Of a stretch of DNA of 64,000 nt, positions 10,188 to 20,100 are shown piece by piece. Source of the DNA: Brachypodium distachyon (lineage: Eukaryota > Streptophyta > Magnoliopsida > Poales > Poaceae); contig NC_016132.3 in the NCBI RefSeq assembly GCF_000005505.3, forward strand, positions 12,390,501 to 12,454,500, given 5' to 3'. The position numbers and the translations under genes are program-made. Within the stretch, counting starts at the first letter, position 1; each line of letters starts with the position of its first letter. Below the pieces are notes generated by a model that saw only the letters and a list, made by a program, of their open reading frames with translations, ran no database searches and was not told the origin of the DNA.

Positions 10188-11340
10188 TTTTTTTACGGGA
10201 AAGACAGGAGCTCTGTCATTGCATTAAGAAAGAAAACAATAGTTCAAATACAACGGCCTAAGCCAACTTAAAAACAGAAACAAACCCGATGTCACAAAGA
10301 GCAGTGACTCGGCTATACACACAGAAAGTTATCTGTCAAACGCCCTATTAAACTCATCATTTTCCTCGATCAAACACCAAAGGTTGAGAGGTGTCAGATT
10401 CTTTTTTTCAAATATTCTTCAATTTCTCTCTTTCCAGATGTTCCACGCGACATAGGACGCCAGAGTGATATCTTTTTGCGCCGTTGTATTGTTCTTCGGG
10501 ACCTGAGATAGCTTATTCCACCAAGCCTTGATTGGATTTCGCCTTGCAGCCTGCTGAGCATAATTCTCACCAAAACGAGCTATGTGCCAGATCTCTTTCG
10601 CATAAGGACAGTGAAGCAATAGGTGACCAGCAGACTCAAGGACCTGATCCCATTGCCGAGCATGCAGTCTGTCAGCAGTCCACAGGCGATTGCGCAACAA
10701 AAGCCACAAGAAGAACTGAATCTTCCCTTCAGATTTAATATGCCAAACCTTCTCCAAATGAGGCTGCGGAATTCTGTTCAGGAAGTGGAAATGATATGCC
10801 GATTTAACCGAATACACACTGGAAGTACCTCTTACCCACACAATTTTATCTTCTTCCGCAGTTAACTGTACAGACTGTAGCTTCTCCCAAAGCGCAATGA
10901 AAGCCAACACATGATCCTCCGTGTTCATAGCCTGGAGACCTCGCATCCATTTCCGCTGACTGATTTCCGCATTGACAGAAATCTTCTTCCCACGGGCAAT
11001 AGCAAATAATCGGGGAGCTAAATCACACGGCGCCTCACCTCCAAGCCATCTGTCAGTCCAAAATCTGGCAATATGCCCATTCCCGAGGGTAACCTCAGAG
11101 CAAGTCTGGAACACAGCCAAATCATCATTATCGCAAGGGATTATCGCCCCCTTTGAAGGCTTATCAGCCGGCAGCCATTTTTGCCACAGCCATCTTAACC
11201 TCAAAGCTCGACCAAAAATTGTAATATCCTTGATGCCTAAGCCGCCATACTTATTCGGAGCACAAACAGATTTCCAATTAACCATGCATTTCCCCCCACT
11301 CGCCTCTTCTTCCCCAGCCCACAAGAAATTCCTTCTTAAT
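10188..11340 (-). pseudogene. 5'-truncated LINE, ORF2 C-terminus
   Basis: The - strand encodes the ORF2 C-terminal region from the truncation at about 11340 to a stop at 10419: LRRNFLWAGEEEASGGK, KYGGLGIKDI, FWTDRWLGG, then the zf-RVT finger (KVWHIKSEGKIQFFLW, AGHLLLHCPYAKEIW). About 300 residues remain in frame. The 3' untranslated part ends in an A tail (T8 on +, from 10187). The perfect 9-bp target duplication TTGGATGTT flanks it at 10179-10187 and 11341-11349. Reverse transcriptase and endonuclease domains are missing, so it is dead on arrival, but the retained frame suggests a fairly young insertion. Confidence 0.9.
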
Positions 11341-11349
11341 TTGGATGTT

Positions 11350-11870
11350 GGCCCTTGCTTTTTAGATATTCCACATATATATTCTCAGATGTGTATTTGA
11401 TGATATATTGTCTTCTACTATTCCTGAAAATAGTTGTACTCCCTATTGTGTTGTGACATATGTCTAGCAGCAACCAGGTTGGCAATGCCTATGCCACTGC
11501 TTTTGCTTATTTCTGCATCCTGTCCAAAAGTTGTATTTGGGTTACCTGATTGTTTACAATGCTCTTCAGAGATATCGTATTAATATATGTTCACCATTTG
11601 AGGCTACTACATATACTGTTTATACGCATAATATCCATCTGTATTGCTATCTACAAGACCTAATCTCTAGCTGTTTTCTCATAAATTTCACATATATTTT
11701 TTGTACAAAAAATGGTGCGTCTACGACTACCACAAAAAAAATCTACGTGCATAGAACTCAAAGAGTCTGAACATTTGGATGTGATAAATATCACATATAC
11801 CAGTTTCTTCCAGTCCTATAACTGGTAAGAGCTAAAGATCAAGAACTGGGCAAGCACCTGAGAGCAGAAT
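11350..11870. other. Intergenic, no gene seen
   Basis: AT-rich spacer with no motif-bearing frame, RNA gene or repeat that I can support. Confidence 0.5.
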
Positions 11871-11873
11871 TAA

Positions 11874-12164
11874 GAGTATCATCAACGGTCCGTTTCTACG
11901 GCCATTACTAAGACTTCCAACTCATCTATTTCTCACTCATGTTTTCTTCTCTCTTAATTTAATATATTTCTAAATAGTACTTCTTGCCTTGGATCCTACA
12001 TGCGATACACTATCTTTTCTTCCCTTTTCTTGGTAGGAGAGCTGGTGCCGATACTTCTGCAAGAGACTTCACGTCACATCAACCCTTTCCGTCTTCTTCC
12101 ATCTTAGCAAAAACGATGACATGTACATTAAGTACCGGCTGGAGTTTCATTGTTAGAGATGCTC
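11874..12164. mobile_element. PIF/Harbinger-like MITE
   Basis: About 291 bp. Left end GAGTATCATCAACGG and right end, read inverted, GAGCATCTCTAACAA, with a 3-bp TAA (TTA) duplication at 11871-11873 and 12165-12167. The ends are imperfectly matched. There is no coding sequence. Confidence 0.5.
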
Positions 12165-12167
12165 TAA

Positions 12168-13483
12168 CTACAGTCCAGCGAGTAGTAAAGTCCATTCCCT
12201 AAAAAAAAAAATTAGTAAAGTCCAGCAGGTAGTCAGTTTAGTTGAATAACAAAAGTTGCATTTTCTATTTGTTCAAATGTTGGCATGCAATCACTCATTT
12301 CTAAACCAGGACCTGGCATATGCACGCAAAACTCCAGCAAACATTCTTCGGCTGCTTTCTTCCATCGAACAGTAGATCAATCACATGCTTGTTGTTGCCT
12401 AATTTCAGTATACAGGACACTACATCTACCATATATGTTAACTTATCAATTTAGCACATTACAATTGATGAGCCAATGGTAAACTGTGTCATGTACCATG
12501 AACTCGGCGATGACTCTGTTTGAAGTGACTGCTGTCTTTCACTAATGACCCGCAGTTTTACTTAACCTTAGCTATCATTTCAGGTAATATATCCATGTCC
12601 TAAATGTTTTCAAAGGAACTCCTGTTTAGTTGAACTTCATAATAGACTGTTATATGGTGTGATTGATCAACTGTTAGATGGAAGAAGCTGTATACTCATC
12701 AATGTATAAAATTATTAATCATCATTGACAGAACCTTATTCTGTGTTTTAAAGAGGTCAGAGATAGATGTAACTGCCTTTTCATCTAAGAGATAAATTAT
12801 CTTTAATATGTTTTTCGTATTTTTTCAGATCACGCATGGCTTTTGATTTTGTTGCTGTTAATGAAGCATGGGAGGAACCTGTCCATTGAAGTGTGGTGGA
12901 TCTATCTTACTATCTAGATCGATGAACACGTGTAAAAAAAGATACCTTTCAAAAGAGCTGGTTATTATGGAGTTGCATCATGATTCTTTTTTACTTGACA
13001 AAAGAGAATGCAGATCTTAAGGTCGTTGCTATGCTGTTCCTCAAGGGAAAAGTTTGTAAGTGTTTACATAAAATCAATTTGTCCAGTATTAGCTCATGGA
13101 CAGTGTCATGTATCCCTAAGGGAAGTTTATCTTTCTCAACATTGCTGAACAGAGGAGAAGCAAACAGAACATTGGGAAGGTAGGAAGATTAGGGCAGTTG
13201 GAGCCATGGAGGTGTCTCAGGACTGGATGAGCTACGGAGATGCACAATGATCGATTGGAGAGGGAGAAAGTGAGTGAAAGACTAGATTAGGTGGAGAAAT
13301 ATATGTTCTAGGAAGAGAAAGAATTGGATCAATGCATAGTGATCAACAGAGAGGACTAAGTGAGAGATATACTAGCATTTGGTACATATTTGATAGAGAC
13401 ATGACATAGCATTGCGCTTAATTCGACATGCGTTCTTGAAGTACAATAATTGAATTTGTGTCATTTTATTTCTTCTGTAGCAA
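12168..13483. other. Intergenic, no gene seen
   Basis: AT-rich, with stops in all frames. Part of it (perhaps from near 12900) may belong to the Helitron whose 3' end is at 13503. Confidence 0.4.
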
Positions 13484-13503
13484 CGCACGGGCACTCTTGC
13501 TAG
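13484..13503 (+). mobile_element. Helitron 3' terminus (fragment)
   Basis: GCAACGCACGGGCACTCTTG runs into CTAG (13500-13503) followed by T. Grass Helitrons commonly end in a hairpin of the GTGCGTTGC/GCAACGCAC type, then CTAG, inserted between A and T. The left arm of the hairpin is not recognisable, so only the end is called. Confidence 0.4.
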
Positions 13504-13751
13504 TTTCTTGTAATGAACCACTGCCATCTGGACAAGTCTTTTCATATTGCGAGATTGCATCTTGAAACACGTTTCAAGCCAATTCTCACCGGTTGGGCCC
13601 ACCTGGAAGATTGACCGAGCAACAACGTTAGTTCTGTGTTGTTAACGTGGAGTTGGTAGATCCAATATCACTATTTTACCTTCAACCTATGTAGAACTAC
13701 CTTTCAGTGTGTCATTTTACCTTTGTATGTAGGTCTAGATGGGTGTTTCAT

Positions 13752-14537
13752 TAGAACACCACCTTTTGACGAGTTTGTTTTCCCCGATAGAAAAAAGAAC
13801 CCATGCCCTAGCCGCCGCCACCAGTGCCTCCGGATCGATCTCGTCTTCCGGCTGGCCGGCCAACGAGGAACGACGTCCCTGCCTTCTCTACGCTTCGTGC
13901 TATCACAGGTATTCAAAACTTAGGGTTTGGTCAACCGGCAGCGGTACTAAGGTGGTGATGGTGGCACTGTGCGGATCAAGAATAAGTTTTTCTCGATTCC
14001 TCGTCCACCTCGTCGACGGTGATCCCGCCGATGGCGTTGAGGAGTGCGAGACAATTGGTCGCTGCTCTTTTGAAGTAGTGGATCTGGTCTTGTGTTTGTG
14101 CTTTGCAGGTCGTCTGCGTGTTTCAGATTTTTGGTTTGTTTTCCAATTTGCGAGGATCGGCCAGCTTCAACCTCATTGTAGAGTTAGTGTGGCTAGGTCT
14201 TCTCGGATCCGTCTGGCGGATCTGCGATGTTCATCGAACCCTCTTCGTTGTTTTCTTCTTCAGGATGGTGGTCTGTTTCTCAGATCACTGTCGCCTGCGT
14301 CTTCTGGCTTCGACCGGCGACTTCCTGGCTTCTACGTCAACAACGTTTTCCTGGCTCCGACATGGTTCGGGGGTTCAGAGGCAGCATCGAGCTTTGCTTA
14401 CGGCGCACCACCGACGAGTGCAGGAGGAAGACAACGACTTACTTACAAGAACTTACGTGTAATTTTCTTTACTTCAAAGTTGGTTCTGTAAGGGTTGGTT
14501 GATTTAATATATGGCCTTGGCCTTCTCGCAAAAAAAA
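13752..14537 (+). mobile_element. Non-LTR retroposed sequence with 13-bp target duplication
   Basis: A 786-bp insert flanked by the perfect duplication ATGGGTGTTTCAT (13739-13751 and 14538-14550), ending in an A run (14530-14537). It starts AT-rich, then is CpG-rich from about 13800 with CCCTAGCCGCCGCC, resembling a transcript 5' end. The 3' end ...GGCCTTCTCGC plus A tail resembles plant LINE tails. One + frame (13739-14491) is open for 250 codons but has no recognisable motif. It could be a LINE deleted of its ORF2, a large SINE, or a processed copy of a noncoding transcript. Confidence 0.7.
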
Positions 14538-14550
14538 ATGGGTGTTTCAT

Positions 14551-15009
14551 AAGCTGACAACCAAAACTTAGATCTTGGCTGCTACCGGAAGGGATGGCAA
14601 CAACAATGTCTATCTTATTTCTTTTGGGGTTGTAGGCAAGGACGAAATATGAACTTGGTGTTGGGTTTTACAACAACTAAAGTATAATCTTGATGGGGAA
14701 AGTAGCCAATATGGCAATTGGACAATCATATCAGACGTAGCATTATCTTACCGGTGCGCCTAGAATGTCAAAACTAGCTTGAGACGTGGCTTAAGACGCA
14801 ATCAGTGCAATCCGGATAACGGTAGTTTTGTGAAAACATTAGGAAAACTAGTTATGTGACACAAGTGCCTTCAATTTGGTGGTTTTGCGTAATTTATTCT
14901 TAAAGGTCCGGTCAGGATGACGCTAACGCCGGTTTCGCTCGGTCGACCCGAGAAGCAGGCCCCACCGGTTAGAAATGAGATTATAAGCGCAAAACAACCG
15001 AATTAGTGC
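14551..15009. other. Intergenic, no gene seen
   Basis: No supported gene or RNA. Mixed composition. Confidence 0.5.
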
Positions 15010-15011
15010 TA

Positions 15012-15124
15012 CTCCCTCCAATCCATATTAGTTGTCGAAATATTACATGTATCTAAACACTTTTTAGGCATAGATATATCTATATATGAGCAAATTTGAG
15101 TCAATTAATATGAATTGGGGGGAG
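15012..15124. mobile_element. Stowaway-type MITE
   Basis: 113 bp with ends CTCCCTCCAATCCATATTAG and the inverted counterpart CTAATATGGATTGG-like TTAATATGAATTGGGGGGAG. TA (15010-15011) on the left, degenerate TG on the right. Confidence 0.7.
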
Positions 15125-15716
15125 TGTCCGTCAAAACTTGCCCGAATGCCGGTGGTTTTGTGATAAAATTAGCAAAAATGATGGTTCCTGGTACAACTGT
15201 CTCAAATGTGGTGGTTCTGCGCTATTTACGATGATTTAATAGCTGGGCAGGATCATATGTAGTGAGAGCCCCCAGAATGAAGCCACCAACGGTAAACCTC
15301 GGGAACGAATATCAGTGTCGTGTTGTCGTAATTGCTCTCGTTCCTTGTGGATCAACATGTCTCGAGATTCCTAACATTCATATATAGCATATTTAGTTCG
15401 AGTCTAAAGTTTGAAGATCCCGTATTATTGCCCTCTGATGGACACAGTTGGCCATTCATTTTTTTGACTTATAATTTTAAATTGTATCAAATTTTTGGTT
15501 ATACCGAACCCACCTCTAGGTTCAAATTCTTCGCAAACTAGATCATAAGATATCACATGAAAAACTTGAAGAACTCAAGTTTGTTGTAACTTTATTATGC
15601 TTTGTTTGGTTTAGAGAACCAAGTAAAATGGAATGTAACTGTGTACCCGATACATGTGTTTGGTTGGTGTAATGTATCAAAGTGAAATTGAATCAAATGG
15701 TAATATTCTAGGGATA
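15125..15716. other. Intergenic, possible outer MITE arm
   Basis: No gene. From about 15599 the sequence GTTTGGTTTAGAG may be the left end of an older MITE with GTTTGGTT ends that now contains the next two elements; a possible partner CCTCAACCAAACG lies near 16410. Confidence 0.35.
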
Positions 15717-15724
15717 CATGAAAC

Positions 15725-15873
15725 CAGTGGCGGAGCTACATTGGGGCTAAACCAGGCCATGGCCCGCCCAGTTTTTTATGATTTGTACACTATGTTGATA
15801 CTGTTTAGTCACTGTTTAGACACTATTTGTTACTGTTGGCCCGCCTAGCTTTTGAATTGTAGCTCCGCCACTG
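15725..15873. mobile_element. hAT-type MITE
   Basis: 149 bp with 16-bp inverted ends CAGTGGCGGAGCTACA / TGTAGCTCCGCCACTG and a perfect 8-bp duplication CATGAAAC (15717-15724 and 15874-15881). The 8-bp duplication and CAGTGGCGG end fit the hAT superfamily. No coding sequence. Confidence 0.9.
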
Positions 15874-16042
15874 CATGAAACCAACTCATACCTAAAAGAG
15901 AAGTCCTATCCGTACGATTATTCATGTACGACATCGGTAAGGCAACACAATCCCATCGTTGGAATAGGTTCAGTCTTTTATCCTGTATGGTTCACAATTA
16001 GCGTCGTATGCAAGGAGGTTTCGTACCTCAAAATCAGTGGTA

Positions 16043-16375
16043 CTCCCTCCGTTTTTCTTTACAGGGCGTATAAAATTTTCCTCCGCTTTCCTAAACGTAA
16101 GGCGTGCAACCGATTCTCTGCCCGCTCGCGCGCTGGCGCGATTTGCCGCTAACTGGAAATTCGGGCGAGCAGAAATTCGGGTTTCCGTGGGGCGTGAAGG
16201 CAGTTAAGTTGCAGCATCCCCAAATCTCGCCTGTTCAACATGCGGCAGTTTCCGCAGGGGAGACGATGCGTCGTGCGACCAGACCAGTGCGTGCGGTGCT
16301 TTTCTGTTCGATTGTTATGCTCGTGTTAATATTCGCGATAAAAAATACACGTCCTATAAAAAGAAACGGAGTGAG
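16043..16375. mobile_element. Tc1/mariner-type MITE (Stowaway-like, long)
   Basis: 333 bp, ends CTCCCTCCGTTTTTCTTTACAG and inverted CTCACTCCGTTTCTTTTTAT, flanked by TA (16041-16042, 16376-16377). The interior is unusually GC-rich for this class (Cs and Gs around 16120-16290). The 93-codon frame inside has no motif. Confidence 0.75.
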
Positions 16376-16377
16376 TA

Positions 16378-17106
16378 TCACTTAGTTCTCACCTATTCGT
16401 CCACCATTTCCTCAACCAAACGAAATCCAGACCAACACCGAGAAAAAAAACTATTCCGTTCCATCTCATTCCGCAGATCTGGACTCATTCCGTTTCAATC
16501 CACCTGTATCAGGACCGAAAACTCAAGGTCTAAGTGAATCCAAGAAAATTCAACACGTGCGGCAGCACATTGGCAACTCATTTTACAAAACATACAAAAT
16601 CATTAAATCACTGGTCATCAAGGAGCATTAGCTGGAACCTCACTCAATTAGTAACATCCCTCCGAGCAGGCAGTGACAGTGAGTGCCACCCGACCTCCTG
16701 GGGTACGTGCACTCCCCCTTATTTTTCTTTTCCAAACAGCAACGGTCGGGACCAGCACGGCAGCAGGCACTCTTCGATCCTCCTGGGGCTGACCACCACC
16801 GCCCAGCGACGGAGAGAGAGATTTGAAAGCCCCCCTTGTGCTCTCTTTCTTTCCACTCTCAACTGGGCAGAGGGAGAGTACGCGAAAAGTTGCGTTTCCA
16901 CCCTCCCTAATCATACACCCCATCCTTTATTTTGAACCAACGCTCCTCTCGATCCGTCTCTCTCTCTCTCGCGGAGCCCCCACCCCCCATCTCCACCACC
17001 CTGCTGCTGCCACTACGGACCGGAGCAATCGATCGTCTCCGTCTTGATCCGCCCATCCCACCTAACGCCGGCCGCCGATTCGGAGGTCCACCGGGGTTTG
17101 GGCTTG
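16378..17106 (+). promoter_or_regulatory. Fimbrin 5' flank and leader
   Basis: Upstream region of the fimbrin gene. It holds a CT microsatellite (about 16957-16973) and pyrimidine-rich leader sequence directly before the ATG, typical of grass 5' UTRs. No convincing TATA box was found at a fixed distance; transcription start cannot be set from sequence. Confidence 0.4.
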
Positions 17107-20100
17107 ATGGGGTTCGACGGACTGGTGGTGGTGTCCGACCCCTACCTGCAGCGCCGCTTCACGCAGACCGACCTCCGCGCGCTCCAGGCCCAGGTAAGCA
17201 CGCACGCGCCGCTCTTCCTCTCCCTCCGCGCTGGCCGCTGACGGTGGCCTTTGTTTGTTTGACGGTGCTGTGTATGCGCTCATCGACGTTTGTCGTTTCT
17301 CGCTCTTGTTTGGCAGTACGCGGCGCTGCGGGATGCGGCGCCCAGCGGCAGGCTGCGGCTTCGGGACCTCCCCGCCGCCCTGACCAGCCTCGGGCGCGCC
17401 GCCTCTACGGCCGGAGGGAAAGGGGGCGAGGTGCGCGGGGACGCCGAGAAAGAGAACAGCTCGCCGGAGCCGGGGCTAACTGACGAGGAGTGGGCCTCTG
17501 TGCTCAATGCCGTCGCCCGCCCCGACCACAAGCCGCCGCAGCACGACGTCAATTTCGAGTTCTTCCTGCGCGTCTACGCAGAGATGCAGCTGCGGCTCAA
17601 GGGTGCCAGGAAGGTGCGCGGGGACGGCGGCATCAAGCGCTCCTCCTCCTCCTCCGCCGCTTTCCTCACGGCGTCTACCACCACGCTGCTGCACACCATC
17701 AGCGAGTCCGAGAAGGCCTCCTACGTGGGCCACATCAACGCCTACCTCGCCGAGGATCCCTTCCTTAAGAACGCCCTCCCTGTCGATCCGGCCACCGATC
17801 AGCTCTTCCACCTAACCAAGGACGGCGTGCTTCTATGGTGCGATCCTCATCAATCCGATTAATTGTGCTTTTGATCCAGTGATTTTGGTTCGATCTGGTT
17901 CCAATTCCTTTCGGCTGTTTGGTCCAGTAAGCTCATTAACTTGGCTGTGCCGGGCACAATAGACGAGCGCGCGATCAACACCAAGAGGCTGCTCAACCTA
18001 TGGGAGAAGAATGAGAACCACACGCTCTGCCTCAACTCCGCCAAGGCTATCGGCTGCACTGTCGTCAACATTGGCACGCAAGACCTCGCGGAGGGGAGGG
18101 TATAACTTATCTCCTGGTCTTTTATTTTATAGTCCATTTCTTTTTTGTGTGATCATCACATATCTACATTGCATATTTATGATGTCATAAAATTCAGAGT
18201 GAAGGTGAATTTTTCTGCCTGTTCCTTTTATGTTCAGTGCTTGGGTTCATTCGGAGGTTGGTAGTGACATACTCGAGTGAAGTCCATGTGATGTACAGGA
18301 TTATAAACTGTCATGTGATTTTTTCTTTTTTAGTTTTAGATCTGTACTTCTTGGTGGTTGTCATTGGGGACACAATGGCACAATCATATCAATTAAAGTC
18401 TGGGTGGTAACATATGGTTGGTTTGATTGTTTCTGCGCCTTTTTGTTATGCCTGTGATCAAGACAGTTGAAATTTGCTTCTAGTGTTGTACTGTGGAAAA
18501 ATCAATCAAGTTCAATCCATATCACACTAATTTGGCTGCATAATAGAATTTGTGTCCTTCAGTTCACCACTAGATCCCTTTTTTAGGAAAATTCACCACT
18601 CAGTTTCAGAAAGTTACGTCATACTTTTTTGTCCCTTCTTTATCATCATTGGAGTTATTTATGATATGTCTGTATCCTGTACTTAATTGACTTTTCGGAT
18701 TAAGCTCTGGCTCCAGTATGAATTACGTGTTGGTTTCCTCTTTCCAATCTTTTATCTATCAAACCATTCGGGTATGATGAGCTTAAGAAATTTTCTCGTA
18801 CATACTTGCAGCCTCATCTTATACTAGGGTTGATATCTCAGATTATTAAGGTATGTTGTTGTCAGCAGCTTCTATTTCCTTGAGCAAAGAAGCTACATTG
18901 CCTCTTTCTGTGCGCAACATCATGTTTCTTCATGCGTGAAACTCTCTGATAATAATTTTTTACATGACTACCAGATACAACTATTAGCAGATGTGAACCT
19001 GAAGAGTACACCTCAGTTGGTTGAATTGGTCGAAGACAGCCAGGTACTTCATAATTACAATTGACTCTAATACATTTCGAAGAGTAATTTGTTCTGTACA
19101 ATCTGTGAGAGTAACTTAACATCAACATTTTGAGTGATTGTTGCAGGAGATGGAAGAGCTTATGAGCCTTTCCCCAGAAAAAATACTGCTAAGGTGGATG
19201 AACTTTCAGCTGAAGAAAGGAGGTTTTCAGAGAACAGTAACAAATTTTTCATCGGATATAAAAGTACGCTCATACAATTTCCAACAGGAACCTGTCTTCT
19301 TTAGTTGATGTTAGCTGTTGAATGCCTAACACCTTTTATCATCCTGATAATGATCCACTCAACTGGAATCTAATGTATATAAAGATCAAAATTTATAAGA
19401 ATGTGGAGGGTTCGGTGAGTTGATTGTACTGTACTTCTAAAGCACATAAATGGTACTCCCTCCGGCCCATAATTCTTGTCGTCCCATAGTTTGAACTAAA
19501 ATAATGACAAGAATTATAATTCTTGTTGTCCCATAATTTGAACTAAAATAACGACAAGAATTATGGGACGGAGGGAGCATTTTGCAAGTTTGTTCCACAT
19601 ATTTTTAATGTAATTTTAATTGCTTCACAATATGTTCTGTAACTATATATGTTGGACTATTTGATTACTATCTTTCAACTAAATAACTAATAACTATGGT
19701 TCGTGGTAAGCATCACGGTTCCATGAATACTTTTGCCATTTCATCATTCACCTCATTTCTGATTCTTGAATTTCTATTCTGGTCTTAAGGAGATTTGAAT
19801 TAGAATGTTAGTTAATAAATGATCATTGATCTGTCGATCATTCTTTTTAGTTCCAACTGTTGACCTATATAGGGAATGAATTTTATTTACCTTGGTGCCA
19901 TGAATATGCAGGACAGCGAGGCATATGCATGCTTGTTAAATGTCCTGGCACCTGAGTGCAGTGCTAAACCATCACCAATGTCAGTAAAAGATCTTCTTCA
20001 CAGAGCAAGATTAGTTCTTGAGCATGCGGATAGGATGGGCTGCAAAAGATATCTGTCCTCAAAAGACATAGTTGATGGTTTACAAAATCTAAATCTCGCC

